61,174 bases of DNA from Sulfurospirillum sp001602955 (GTDB lineage Bacteria; Campylobacterota; Campylobacteria; Campylobacterales; Sulfurospirillaceae), in contig LVAC01000026.1 of the NCBI GenBank assembly GCA_001602955.1, positions 1 to 61,174 of the forward strand, written 5' to 3'. The position numbers and the translations under genes were made by a program. The notes beneath the pieces were generated by a model. It had not been told where the DNA came from, searched no databases, and saw only the letters and a program-made list of their open reading frames with translations. Positions 16,607 to 26,551 of this stretch are shown here, piece by piece (within the stretch, counting starts at the first letter, position 1; each line of letters starts with the position of its first letter).

Positions 16607-16909
16607 CCGCACCTTGTTTTTTAATTTTTCAAATTCCTAACTTTGTATATCAGCCCTTATCACAAAATGCCTAGAAAAGCTTTATATTTCAAATTTGGTA
16701 TACCACGTTATACCGTCATTTTGTCATAGAACAACTTTAGGTTATTAATATTATTAATTTATATAGAAGATGACTCTTTAGTAATGTATGATCCGGTTAC
16801 ACTAAATGATACACAGGGATGATCTGTCAACAGTTTATGAGACACATCACAGAATATATTGTTTGTATACATACCTTTTATTGAAAACAATTCATCAAAG
16901 GAGTTATAC
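16607..16909. other. intergenic region before the Gp2-like Rep gene
   Basis: About 300 AT-rich bases without a gene. It contains an inverted repeat GGTATA-ccacgt-TATACC near 16695-16715 and the AAAGGAG site for the gene at 16910. As it precedes a putative replication initiator, it could hold an origin or operator; there is no direct evidence. Confidence 0.35.
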
Positions 16910-17494
16910 ATGTCACATAACAAAAAGAGCAATAAGCGATTGCATAGTACCAAAGAGTATGTTGATGCGCTTAGTCAGAAACATTCAAAGCTTAACATCA
17001 TAAGAGTTGATTTAGGCTATAAAAAACCACATAGTCAAACGATTACGCTTAAAGAAGCTAATGACGATATAAAACATATGTTAAACAATGTACGTTCAAA
17101 ACCATCTATTTTTGCGCATCAAGAGGGATATATTTTCAAAAGAGAATATACAGAAGATAAAGGACCGCACCTTCATGCCATGTTTATATTTAATGGACAA
17201 AAAGTACAAAAAGATTCTTTTAAAGCTGATCAGATTGGTACGTATTGGGAAGAAATTACAGATGGGAAAGGTAGTTATCATAATTGTCATCGCAATACGT
17301 ATGAGCGCAATGGCATAGGTCTTTTAGAGCATAGTGATAGTGATAAACGTAAGATACTAGATGAGGATGTAATCTCTTATCTTTGCAAAGAAGATCAATC
17401 CATAGACGACCTAGAAGGCAATAAAAAAAATAGAGCTTTTACTAGAGGAACTATCAAAAAAAATCAAAAGAAAAAAGGGAGACCTAGAAAATGA
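16910..17494 (+). CDS. inovirus Gp2-like replication protein
   Basis: A 194-residue protein similar to the YagK/YfjJ (inovirus Gp2) family of putative rolling-circle initiators. Visible pattern: an HQEGYIFKREYTEDKGPHLH block with the HxH metal-site type (residues about 72-90), KDSFKADQIGTYWEEITDGK, then YERNGIGLLEHSD and VISYLCKEDQ. The C-terminus is very basic. The ATG at 16910 has AAAGGAG; the upstream in-frame TTG at 16859 does not. It stands alone between the recombination operon and the R-M operon. Nicking activity is inferred from the family. Confidence 0.75.
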   Translation: MSHNKKSNKRLHSTKEYVDALSQKHSKLNIIRVDLGYKKPHSQTITLKEANDDIKHMLNNVRSKPSIFAHQEGYIFKREYTEDKGPHLHAMFIFNGQKVQKDSFKADQIGTYWEEITDGKGSYHNCHRNTYERNGIGLLEHSDSDKRKILDEDVISYLCKEDQSIDDLEGNKKNRAFTRGTIKKNQKKKGRPRK

Positions 17495-17680
17495 TATAAC
17501 AAAAGTGCAAAAGAGAAAGATAAAAAGGGAACAATAAAAGACAAAAAGCTATAGTATTATGTATATTTTTTTAAGTTAATGTCAATTCCTTTGATAGCAA
17601 AATAAGTATATCAAAGATAAAAAAGAAATAATACAAAAGAATCACGATAATACATAATAGTTTTTTAGGGACAGAGTAAG

Positions 17681-20029
17681 ATGAATCAAGCAGTGCACAA
17701 TAAATTAGTCAGTTTTATATGGTCAATAGCCGATGATTGTTTAAGAGATGTTTATGTCAGAGGCAAGTATAGAGATGTTATTTTACCGATGGTTGTTTTA
17801 CGACGTCTTGATGCTCTTCTTGAAGCCACAAAAGAAACCGTTCTTGAAGAGTTAAGATTTCAAAAAGAAGAAGCAGGCTTTACCGACCTTGATGAGAGAG
17901 GCTTGCAAGAAGCCAGTGGTTATGTCTTTTATAACACCAGCAAATGGACACTGCAAAAACTCTACGATACAGCGACAAATTCTTCTCAAATGCTCGAAGC
18001 AAACTTTACAGAGTACCTTAATGGCTTTAGCCACAATGTTCAGGAGATCATTGAAAAGTTTCAATTAAAATCTCAAATCAAACATATGGCAGACAAAGAT
18101 GTTCTCTTAGATGTTTTAGAAAAATTTACAAGCCCCTACATTAACCTCACAGACAAAGATGCTCATGACCCTGAGGGTAAAAAACTTCCTCCACTGACAA
18201 ACCTTGGCATGGGATATGTTTTTGAAGAGTTGATACGAAAATTTAACGAAGAAAACAACGAAGAAGCGGGAGAACACTTTACCCCACGTGAAGTAATAGA
18301 TCTTATGACGCATATCGTGTTTGATCCTATCAGAGCGAATCTTCCACCTGTCATGACCATCTACGATCCTGCGTGTGGCAGTGGTGGTATGCTCACAGAG
18401 TCTCAAAATTTTATCAAAGATGAAGAAGGCGAGATACGAGCCAGTGGTGATGTGCTTTTATACGGTAAAGAAATCAACGATGAAACGTATGCTATTTGCA
18501 AATCCGACATGATGATCAAAGGCAACAACCCTGAAAACATCAAAAATGGCTCTACTCTTAGTGTCGATGAATTTGCAGGTATCAAATTTGATTTTATGCT
18601 CTCCAACCCACCGTATGGCAAGTCATGGGCAGGTGAACAAAAGTACATCAAAGATGGCAAAGATATCATCGATGCTCGATTTGTCGTCAATTTAAAAGAC
18701 TACTGGGGTACTACAATCGAATGCGATGCAACACCAAGAAGCAGCGATGGGCAACTACTCTTTTTGATGGAAATGGTCGGCAAGATGAAACCAGCGACTT
18801 CAAACAGCGTTGGAAGTCGTATCGCTTCGGTTCACAATGGTAGTAGCCTTTTTACAGGCGATGCGGGTGGCGGTGAGAGCAATATACGAAGGTATATCAT
18901 CGAACATGACTTGCTCGATGCCATCATTCAGCTACCAAACAACCTCTTTTATAACACAGGCATTACAACTTACATCTGGCTTTTATCAAACAATAAAGCA
19001 GAACATCGAAAAGGTAAAGTACAACTTATAGATGCCAATGAACTCTACTCAAAACTACGCAAAAATCTAGGCGATAAAAACTGCGAACTTGAACCTAAAC
19101 ATATAGCTAAAATCATGGAGATTTATAAAAAGTTTGAAACATGTGATGATGAGTGTGATGGTAGAAAAATCTCTTCAAAAATCTTTGACAATAGTGATTT
19201 TGGATACTACAAAGTCAACATCGAACGACCCAAACGTCTCAAAGCAGAACTTAGAGATGATCTCATCGAAACACTCAAATTTGATAAAACCTTAGAAGAG
19301 CCTATGAGATGGTGTTTAGAAGAGTATAACGCAGCGTGTTATATAGACTTGTCAAAACATAAAAAAGGCATCGAAGAATACTTAGATAAAAATGACATAG
19401 AACTAAATGCAAAACAGTTGAAATCTCTACTCTCAAAAGAGTTATGGACAAAACATCAAACTTTAGAAAACACAGCAAAATTACTTCAAGAAAAAATAGG
19501 AACAACCGAATACGATGACTTTAACCTCTTCAAAGCCGATGTTGAAAAAGCACTCAAAGACGAAAAGATAAAACTTAACAACACAGAGTTAAACACCATC
19601 TTAAATGCGGTGAGCTGGTACGATGAAACAGCACAAAAGGTCATCAAAAAAGTCAGTAAGATCAGCGGAGAAAAGCTAGAAAAACTTCTTGATTACTTGG
19701 GATGCACCAAAGAGCAACTAGGCGATTTTGGGTACTTCTCCACAGGGAAAAAAGAGGAGTATGTCGAGTATGAAACCGAAGCCGATCTTAGGGATAGTGA
19801 AAACATCCCGCTTAAAGAAGATATCTATACCTACTTTTTAAAAGAGGTCAAGCCTCATGTAGAAGAAGCGTGGATCAATCTAGATAGCGTCAAGATAGGC
19901 TATGAGATAAGCTTTAACAAATACTTCTATACCCATAAGCCCCTAAGAAGCCTTGATGAAGTGGCTCGTGACATTCTTGCTCTGGAAGAGGCAAGCGAAG
20001 GGCTTATCAAAGAGATATTAGGAGTATAA
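17681..20029 (+). CDS. hsdM: type I restriction-modification system, methyltransferase HsdM
   Basis: A 782-residue N6-adenine DNA methyltransferase. The N-terminal helical domain contains DVYVRGKYRDVILPMVVLRR. AdoMet motif I is DPACGSGG (about residue 229) and catalytic motif IV is NPPYG (about residue 309), preceded by EHFTPREVIDLM. It is longer than classical HsdM (about 500-550) by a helical C-terminal extension, which other type I enzymes of this kind also have. With HsdS it forms the methylase and with HsdR the restriction complex. The stop lies 1 base before hsdS. Confidence 0.95.
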   Translation: MNQAVHNKLVSFIWSIADDCLRDVYVRGKYRDVILPMVVLRRLDALLEATKETVLEELRFQKEEAGFTDLDERGLQEASGYVFYNTSKWTLQKLYDTATNSSQMLEANFTEYLNGFSHNVQEIIEKFQLKSQIKHMADKDVLLDVLEKFTSPYINLTDKDAHDPEGKKLPPLTNLGMGYVFEELIRKFNEENNEEAGEHFTPREVIDLMTHIVFDPIRANLPPVMTIYDPACGSGGMLTESQNFIKDEEGEIRASGDVLLYGKEINDETYAICKSDMMIKGNNPENIKNGSTLSVDEFAGIKFDFMLSNPPYGKSWAGEQKYIKDGKDIIDARFVVNLKDYWGTTIECDATPRSSDGQLLFLMEMVGKMKPATSNSVGSRIASVHNGSSLFTGDAGGGESNIRRYIIEHDLLDAIIQLPNNLFYNTGITTYIWLLSNNKAEHRKGKVQLIDANELYSKLRKNLGDKNCELEPKHIAKIMEIYKKFETCDDECDGRKISSKIFDNSDFGYYKVNIERPKRLKAELRDDLIETLKFDKTLEEPMRWCLEEYNAACYIDLSKHKKGIEEYLDKNDIELNAKQLKSLLSKELWTKHQTLENTAKLLQEKIGTTEYDDFNLFKADVEKALKDEKIKLNNTELNTILNAVSWYDETAQKVIKKVSKISGEKLEKLLDYLGCTKEQLGDFGYFSTGKKEEYVEYETEADLRDSENIPLKEDIYTYFLKEVKPHVEEAWINLDSVKIGYEISFNKYFYTHKPLRSLDEVARDILALEEASEGLIKEILGV

Positions 20030-20030
20030 A

Positions 20031-21314
20031 ATGACTTGGGGAACATATACTTCGTATAAAGAGAGTGGAATTGAATGGCTAGAAAAGATTCCTGAGCATT
20101 GGGAAATTAAAAAGTTGAAACATGCTTTACAATTTACAACTGGTGGAACTCCTTCTTCTGGAGTTGAAGATTATTATAATGGTGAAGAACCTTGGGTTAC
20201 AATTGCAGATATGACTGGTAAATATATTGAAAAAAGTCACTTTATTTCAAAGAAAGCCATCAGAGAATGTAACATGCAGATTGTTCCAAAAGATTCACTA
20301 CTTTATAGTTTTAAATTATCTGTAGGACAAGTTGCATTTACAACACAAAATACTTATACAAATGAAGCAATTGCAAGCTTTTATCCTGCAAATAATATTG
20401 ACTTAAACTTTTGGTATTATGTCTTACCTGTGTATGTAATTAGAAATGCAAATAAAAATATATATGGAGCTTATCTTTTAAATCAGGACTTGATAAAAAA
20501 TGCCACAATTATATTTCCACCAAAAAAAGAACAAATAAAAATAGCTTCATTCCTTGATGAAAAAACCACTCAAATTGATGAAGTCATCCGTCAAAAAGAA
20601 AAGCTTATCGAACTGCTGAAAGAGCGAAAACAGATCGTTATCAACGAAGCGGTCACCAAAGGCTTAGACAAAACAGCCGAGTTTAAAGAGAGCGGTGTGG
20701 AGTGGATAGGAAAGATACCAAAGCATTGGGAAATCGTTTCAAATCGTATAATTTTCAAAGAAAAAAATGAACGGGGAAATAAAGAACTCCCGATATTTAT
20801 GGTTTCGATTCATAGTGCAGTTTCATCTGAGGAAATTAGTGAAGAAGAAAACATACGTGGAAAAATACGAATTGAAGATAAATCACAATACAAAATGGTT
20901 GATAGAAATGATATTGTTTTTAACATGATGAGAGCATGGCAGGGTGCTATTGGAGCGGTGAAAGCCACTGGTCTGGTCAGTCCTGCGTATATCGTAGCAA
21001 CAGCCAATGAATCGATCAATACGATCTATTTTGAATATCTTTATAGAACTTCTGTATTTATTCAACAAATGGATCAACATTCAAAAGGTATTACAGATTT
21101 TCGTAAAAGATTATATTGGAGTGAGTTTAAACAGCTTCTTACTGTTCTTCCTCCTAAAGACGAGCAACTTCAAATCATTATGTATATCGACGAACAAACC
21201 GCCAACATAGACCGTGCCATCGACCTTCAACAAAACTACATCGCCAAACTCAAAGAGTACAAAGCCACACTCATCGACAGTGTGGTGACAGGCAAAGTGA
21301 GGGTAGCTTCATGA
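20031..21314 (+). CDS. hsdS: type I restriction-modification system, specificity subunit HsdS
   Basis: A 427-residue DNA-recognition subunit with two target-recognition domains. Each begins with the same type of box: GIEWLEKIPEHWEIKKLKHA (about residues 13-32) and GVEWIGKIPKHWEIVS (about 222-237). Each ends in a helical spacer (PPKKEQIKIASFLDEKT..., PPKDEQLQIIMYIDEQT...). Both domains are complete, so a bipartite target is expected. The target sequence cannot be read from the protein. Overlaps rhuM by 4 bases. Confidence 0.95.
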   Translation: MTWGTYTSYKESGIEWLEKIPEHWEIKKLKHALQFTTGGTPSSGVEDYYNGEEPWVTIADMTGKYIEKSHFISKKAIRECNMQIVPKDSLLYSFKLSVGQVAFTTQNTYTNEAIASFYPANNIDLNFWYYVLPVYVIRNANKNIYGAYLLNQDLIKNATIIFPPKKEQIKIASFLDEKTTQIDEVIRQKEKLIELLKERKQIVINEAVTKGLDKTAEFKESGVEWIGKIPKHWEIVSNRIIFKEKNERGNKELPIFMVSIHSAVSSEEISEEENIRGKIRIEDKSQYKMVDRNDIVFNMMRAWQGAIGAVKATGLVSPAYIVATANESINTIYFEYLYRTSVFIQQMDQHSKGITDFRKRLYWSEFKQLLTVLPPKDEQLQIIMYIDEQTANIDRAIDLQQNYIAKLKEYKATLIDSVVTGKVRVAS

Positions 21315-22327
21315 GTGAGATACTCATCTATCAAAGCACGGATGGAAAAACAAAGCTAGATGTCACCCTCGAAGATGAGACCATATGGCTCTCCCAAAAA
21401 CAGCTGTGCGACCTCTACAACAAGTCAAAGTCAACCATCAGTGAGCATTTGAAGGCAATTTTTGAAGATGAAGAGCTCGATCGAAAGGCAACTGTTCGGA
21501 ATTACCGAACAGTTCAAAAAGAGGGAGATCGAGACGTTGAAAGAGATATAGAATACTATAACCTCGATGTCATCATTGCTCTTGGGTTTAAAGTACGAAG
21601 CCGAAGCGGTGTGCAGTTTAGAAAGTGGGCAAATGCTACGCTCAAAGAGTACATCGTCAAAGGCTTTGTCATGAACGATGAAAGGCTTAAAAATCCTCCT
21701 GTGGCTGATTCCCACGTGCCCGATCATTTTGACGAGATGTTGGAGCGCATCCGAGATATCAGGGCGAGTGAGCGAAGGGTGTATCTTCGTGTGCGAGAGA
21801 TATTTAAATTTGCAAGCGATTATGACCCCTCATGGAGTGAGACGACACAGTTTTTTCAGCATATACAAAACAAACTTCACTACGCCATTACGCATCAAAC
21901 AGCCGCAGAGATTATCGCAAAGAGAGCCGATGCTACCAAGCCAAATATGGGGTTAACAGCGATTGACAAAGAAGATATCAAAAGTACCGATGTCACGGTG
22001 GCAAAAAATTACCTCAGTGAGCAAGAGATAGACGAACTCAATCGTATCGTTGTTATGTGGCTTGATTATGCGGAAGATCAAGCAAAAAGAAGAAAGCAGA
22101 TATTTTTAAAAGACTGGGAAGAAAAACTTGATGGATTTTTAGCCTTTAACGAACGAGATGTTCTTCGTAATTTTGGAAGCTTGACGAAAAAGCAAGCCGA
22201 TGAACACGCTAAAGAAGAATACAAAAAGTTTAGTCAACTGCGACGAGAAGAGAGAGAAAGCATAGGTGAGATAGAGCATATCAAAGCATTAGAGAGTTTT
22301 GCAAAAAACGTGAGGAAACCTAAATGA
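21311..22327 (+). CDS. RhuM family protein inside the R-M operon
   Basis: A 338-residue RhuM-family protein (named from a Salmonella pathogenicity island gene). Motifs: DETIWLSQKQLCDLYNKSKS, IEYYNLDVIIALGFKVRS, FRKWANATLKEYIVKGFVMN. RhuM genes are often found within type I R-M operons; a role in regulation or as a toxin-like accessory has been guessed but is not established. It overlaps both hsdS and hsdR by ATGA, so it is co-translated with them. Confidence 0.9.
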   Translation: MSEILIYQSTDGKTKLDVTLEDETIWLSQKQLCDLYNKSKSTISEHLKAIFEDEELDRKATVRNYRTVQKEGDRDVERDIEYYNLDVIIALGFKVRSRSGVQFRKWANATLKEYIVKGFVMNDERLKNPPVADSHVPDHFDEMLERIRDIRASERRVYLRVREIFKFASDYDPSWSETTQFFQHIQNKLHYAITHQTAAEIIAKRADATKPNMGLTAIDKEDIKSTDVTVAKNYLSEQEIDELNRIVVMWLDYAEDQAKRRKQIFLKDWEEKLDGFLAFNERDVLRNFGSLTKKQADEHAKEEYKKFSQLRREERESIGEIEHIKALESFAKNVRKPK

Positions 22328-25287
22328 CAAGTCAAACAAATGAATTAGCACTGGAAAAGAGCATCGAAAAAGCGTTATTGGCGCAAGGCTACCATAAAGG
22401 CGACAATAAAGATTTTAATAAAGAGTATGCCATCGATGAAAAAAGGTTTTGGGACTTTTTAGAGTCAACCCAAGAAGAAGAGCTCAACAAACTAAAACGT
22501 GATCCACAATACAAACTAAAACGTGATCCACAATACAAACTAAAAATCATCCAAAGACTCGATAAGATGATAAAGAAGTATGGCATCTTAAAAATCCTCA
22601 AAAAAGGTCTTGATGTCGATGATGCTCATTTTACATTTTTTTATGTAGCACCGCTTGCTTCTAGTGGGGAAGCGATAAAAAAACGATTTGCTTCCAATGC
22701 GTTTAGCATCACTCGACAAGTGACGTTTTCCAATGCCAATCCTCTTTTAGAACTCGACATGGTCATCTTTCTCAATGGTTTACCCATCATCACGATGGAG
22801 CTTAAGAACGCTTGGACAGGACAAAACGCACGCTATCATGGCATAAAACAGTATAAAGAGAGCAGAGATCCTAAAGAGCCATTGCTCAATTTTACACGAT
22901 GCATCGTTCACTTTACTATTGATACCGATGAAGCCTACATGACAACCAAGCTTGAAAATGATAAAACGTTCTTTTTACCGTTTAATAAAGGCGATAATTT
23001 CGGTGCAGGCAATCCTGTAAATCCAAGCGGACACAAAACAGCGTACATTTGGGAAGAAATCTTCACAAAACACTCTCTTGCAAATATCATTCAGCACTTT
23101 GTTAGACTGGATGATGATACGCTTTATTTTCCAAGGTTTCATCAACTCGATGTGGTTCGACAACTCATCGAAGATGTGAGCCAAAATGGTGTTGGTAAAA
23201 CGTACCTTATCCAACACAGTGCGGGAAGTGGTAAGTCAAATTCGATTACGTGGAGTGCGTACCAACTCATCGAAGCGTACTATAAAGATGAAGAGCAACC
23301 GCTATTTAACAGCGTGATTATCGTAACCGATAGAAAATTACTCGATAAACAGCTACGCGACAATGTTAAAAGCTTTAGCGAACAAAAAAATATCGTAGCA
23401 CCTGCTTATAGTTCTAGTGACCTGAAAAAAAACCTTGAAAATGGTAAAAAGATCATTCTGACAACCATTCAAAAATTTCCTTTTATCGTTGATGGTATAG
23501 CCGATCTAAGTGATAAAAAATTTGCCGTCATCATCGATGAAGCACACTCTAGTCAAAGTGGAACAGCTCATGGTAAGATGAATGAAGCCATGGGTAAAAA
23601 AGAGTTTGATGAAGAAATGGATGCACAAGATATCGTATTAGAGATCATGCGAAGTCGCAAGATGAAAGGCAATGCTTCTTATTTTGCATTTACGGCTACA
23701 CCTAAAAATACAACGTTAGAAAAATTTGGTATTAAGCAAGTTGATGGAAGCTTTAAACCATTTCATCTTTACTCGATGAAACAAGCCATCGAAGAGGGAT
23801 TTATCCTTGATGTACTTTCAAATTATACAACCTATAAAAGCTACTATGAAATAGCCAAGTCTATTGAAGACAATCCCCTATTTGACACAAAAAAAGCTCA
23901 AAAAAAATTAAGAGGCTTTGTAGAAAAAAATCCATCCACGATAGGTACTAAAGTTGAAATTATGCTTGATCATTTTGTAGAGAAAGTGGTGAAAACGAAG
24001 AAGTTAAAAGGGAAAGCCAAAGGTATGGTGGTCACTGCCAATATCCCAACAGCGATACTTTACTATCAGGCGATTAATAAAAAACTTCAAGAGCTAGGAA
24101 ACCCTTTTAAAGCCATCATAGCATTTTCAGGGAAAAAAGAGGTCAATGGGAGTGAGTATACGGAAGATGATATGAATGGTTTTGCTTCCAAAGATATCAG
24201 TGATAAATTTGATACAGATGAATACAAGCTTCTGGTTGTTGCCAATAAATTTTTAACAGGATTTGATCAGCCAAAGCTTTGTGCGATGTATGTCGATAAA
24301 AAACTCCAAGATGTCTTAGCAGTTCAAGCTCTTTCTCGTCTTAATCGCGCGGCACCAAAGTATGGTAAAAAAACAGAAGATCTGTTTGTATTGGATTTTT
24401 TTAATAAAGTAGAAGATATTAAAAAGTCATTTGATCCATTTTATACGTCTACAACGCTGAGCGAAGCGACTGACATTAATGTTTTGCATGAGTTAAAAGA
24501 TGCACTGGATGATTTAGGCATTTATGAAGCAAGCGAGGTTGATGAATTTTTTGTCAATTATTTTAAAGGGGTTGATGCTTCAAAGCTATCCCCACTCATC
24601 GATACAGCAGCGGCTCGATTTAATAGCGAATTAGATCTGAGCGATGAAGAAAAAGCAGACTATAAAATTAAAGCAAAACAATTTATAAAAATTTATGGTC
24701 AAATGGCTTCTATCATGCCTTATGAGATGCTCTCATGGGAAAAACTCTTTTGGTTTTTAAAGTTTTTAATTCCAAAAATGGTCATCAAAGATAAAGATCA
24801 AGATAAACTCGATGAGCTTTTAAATAGTGTCGATCTCTCAACCTACGGGCTTGAAAGGGTTAAACTAAACACGCATATCGAGCTTGATGCCAGTGAAACA
24901 CAACTCGATCCACAAAATGCTAATCCAAGAGGAGCACACGGAGATTCAGAAAAAGACGTATTGGATAGTATTATTGAATCATTTAATGAAAAATGGTTTC
25001 ATGGTTGGGACGCGACACCTCAAGAGCAAAGAGTGAAATTTATTAGTCTAATGGAAAAAGTACAAACACATGATGATTTCCAAACTAAATACAAAGCAAA
25101 TCACGATACACATACTAGAAGAATTGCGTTAGAAAAAATGATTGCAGAAATAATGAATAAAGAGCGAAAAAAAGAACTCGAACTTTATAAGCTTTTTGCA
25201 GGCGATGATGCTTTTAGAATGGGAATGGTGGAAAGCTTTGAAAGAGTTTTTAACAAGAATATAGTGCTATCTCATCAAGCACAATAG
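22324..25287 (+). CDS. hsdR: type I restriction-modification system, restriction subunit HsdR
   Basis: A 987-residue ATP-dependent translocase/endonuclease. The N-terminal nuclease domain has LLELDMVIFLNGLPIITMEL (ELK-type active site). The SF2 helicase follows: Walker A region QHSAGSGKS (about residue 295-303), Walker B DEAH (about 404), FAFTATP, and late TGFDQPKLCAMYVDK / QALSRLNRAAP. Near the N-terminus is a duplicated 8-residue block KLKRDPQY encoded by a perfect 24-bp tandem repeat. Overlaps rhuM by ATGA; last gene of the operon. Confidence 0.95.
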   Translation: MTSQTNELALEKSIEKALLAQGYHKGDNKDFNKEYAIDEKRFWDFLESTQEEELNKLKRDPQYKLKRDPQYKLKIIQRLDKMIKKYGILKILKKGLDVDDAHFTFFYVAPLASSGEAIKKRFASNAFSITRQVTFSNANPLLELDMVIFLNGLPIITMELKNAWTGQNARYHGIKQYKESRDPKEPLLNFTRCIVHFTIDTDEAYMTTKLENDKTFFLPFNKGDNFGAGNPVNPSGHKTAYIWEEIFTKHSLANIIQHFVRLDDDTLYFPRFHQLDVVRQLIEDVSQNGVGKTYLIQHSAGSGKSNSITWSAYQLIEAYYKDEEQPLFNSVIIVTDRKLLDKQLRDNVKSFSEQKNIVAPAYSSSDLKKNLENGKKIILTTIQKFPFIVDGIADLSDKKFAVIIDEAHSSQSGTAHGKMNEAMGKKEFDEEMDAQDIVLEIMRSRKMKGNASYFAFTATPKNTTLEKFGIKQVDGSFKPFHLYSMKQAIEEGFILDVLSNYTTYKSYYEIAKSIEDNPLFDTKKAQKKLRGFVEKNPSTIGTKVEIMLDHFVEKVVKTKKLKGKAKGMVVTANIPTAILYYQAINKKLQELGNPFKAIIAFSGKKEVNGSEYTEDDMNGFASKDISDKFDTDEYKLLVVANKFLTGFDQPKLCAMYVDKKLQDVLAVQALSRLNRAAPKYGKKTEDLFVLDFFNKVEDIKKSFDPFYTSTTLSEATDINVLHELKDALDDLGIYEASEVDEFFVNYFKGVDASKLSPLIDTAAARFNSELDLSDEEKADYKIKAKQFIKIYGQMASIMPYEMLSWEKLFWFLKFLIPKMVIKDKDQDKLDELLNSVDLSTYGLERVKLNTHIELDASETQLDPQNANPRGAHGDSEKDVLDSIIESFNEKWFHGWDATPQEQRVKFISLMEKVQTHDDFQTKYKANHDTHTRRIALEKMIAEIMNKERKKELELYKLFAGDDAFRMGMVESFERVFNKNIVLSHQAQ
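22487..22545 (+). repeat. 24-bp tandem repeat within hsdR
   Basis: Two perfect copies (22487-22510, 22511-22534) of a 24-base unit beginning ACAAACTAAAACGTGATCC, plus a partial third copy (22535-22545). As the unit is a multiple of three, copy-number change adds or removes 8 residues without breaking the frame. Confidence 0.9.
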
Positions 25288-25399
25288 ATCAAAAAATTTG
25301 TGCGAAAAATACTTTTAACAAAATCCCATACAATGACATAACCTGTCAGACGCACTCGATATACTTCTTCCATAATATTTGGAAGAAGGCCGAATCTTG

Positions 25400-25579
25400 A
25401 TGCTTTCAATTACAATAGGAAGTGTTTTTATTCTGATTATCGGGTATGTTCTAAAAAAAATTAAAAAAGACATATCGATGATTGAATCAGAGATACATTC
25501 TTTTAATGAAAATGATTCTTCATTAAGTTATGCGGCAATCAACAAAGCTTTAGAAAATGAACAAAAAAAAGACGATTAA
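25400..25579 (+). CDS. small single-pass membrane protein
   Basis: A 59-residue protein: hydrophobic segment MLSITIGSVFILIIGYVL (residues 1-18), a basic stretch KKIKKD, then an acidic soluble tail. No family recognised. An in-frame TTG at 25379 would add seven residues; I prefer the ATG at 25400. It follows hsdR after about 110 bases and precedes the exported protein gene by 29 bases. Confidence 0.5.
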   Translation: MLSITIGSVFILIIGYVLKKIKKDISMIESEIHSFNENDSSLSYAAINKALENEQKKDD

Positions 25580-25608
25580 CATACACATCTAACGATAAGG
25601 AAAATCCA

Positions 25609-26349
25609 ATGTTAATGAAACAAATTGTAATTTTATCTATTGTAGGTTTTAATTGTTGGGCAGCTACACCTTGGGAGACAGGTTGGGCAATGGGAGGAAC
25701 ATCTACCTATGCGCTAAATAATAAAGAGAACAGCCAATTACTGATTGAGTGTAATGATCAAGGTGGTTTCTTATATTTAAGAGATGGAAAAAGAAACGAT
25801 ATTAAACTTGGGCAAGCAGTTTCAATTAGTGTGAATAGCACTAAAATGACGATACCAACGAGTATTGATGCCACAAGTATAAATGGTGATAAAACAGCTT
25901 GGGGAAATTTTATTTATTCTCTTTCTAAATCTAAATCAATCACAATTAGCAATAAAGAATTTGAGCCGAATAACTCTGAAAAACTGTCAGATATAGCGCA
26001 AACATGTACTGCTTATGATGAGGCACAGAACAATGCACCGCAACAAGCAACGCAACCGTTACTAAAAGTCAGCGCACAATATCAAAAAACGAAAGATCTT
26101 AGTAACCTTCCTATCATTGTCCCAATTATTCATCTAGTTGGGCTAAGTGAAAAACCTTTAAATATTCAAGGACTTGTTGTTAACAAAGGCAATTGTAAAG
26201 TTACTGCATACGGGCTAGACAAGCTTAAAACGCCGATAATTTATGGCGAAGAGAGGACTATTCCATTGATCGTATCCTCTACATGTAGCACTCTATTGGA
26301 TGTTCTTGTTCAAACAAATTTTGGAAATTTTTCTTATACTTTTAAATAG
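25609..26349 (+). CDS. exported protein of unknown function
   Basis: A 246-residue protein with a signal peptide (MLMKQIVILSIVGFNCWAA) cleaved near ATPWETGW. The first half (LLIECNDQGGFLYLRDGKRN) looks like a small beta domain and the C-terminal 80 residues (VVNKGNCKVTAYGLDKLKTP, TCSTLLDVLVQTNFGNFSY) like a second. It contains Cys pairs that could form disulfides in the periplasm. It follows AAGGAAAATCC. I recognise no family. Probably co-transcribed with the small membrane protein at 25400. Confidence 0.65.
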   Translation: MLMKQIVILSIVGFNCWAATPWETGWAMGGTSTYALNNKENSQLLIECNDQGGFLYLRDGKRNDIKLGQAVSISVNSTKMTIPTSIDATSINGDKTAWGNFIYSLSKSKSITISNKEFEPNNSEKLSDIAQTCTAYDEAQNNAPQQATQPLLKVSAQYQKTKDLSNLPIIVPIIHLVGLSEKPLNIQGLVVNKGNCKVTAYGLDKLKTPIIYGEERTIPLIVSSTCSTLLDVLVQTNFGNFSYTFK

Positions 26350-26551
26350 TTGATGCAAATGAACATAACTCTATATAATTCAACCATTTTGTAAGAAAGT
26401 GTTATTTATTATCCCATGAATGTAAACAATATAACAATTTCTACGCTTGCTAAAAGGTCTTTTAATAAAATCAAGCATACAATTGAAGTGTTTAAGAATT
26501 AAGAAACTATATTAGTTTTTAATTGTTTATATTTAATAAAGGATTGTATCT
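26350..26551. promoter_or_regulatory. AT-rich leader, likely promoter of the five-gene WYL operon
   Basis: About 200 bases, very AT-rich, immediately upstream of the operon at 26552-31101, which has no later gap large enough for another promoter. I see no unambiguous -35/-10 pair and no strong operator palindrome. Assignment rests on position only. Confidence 0.4.
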
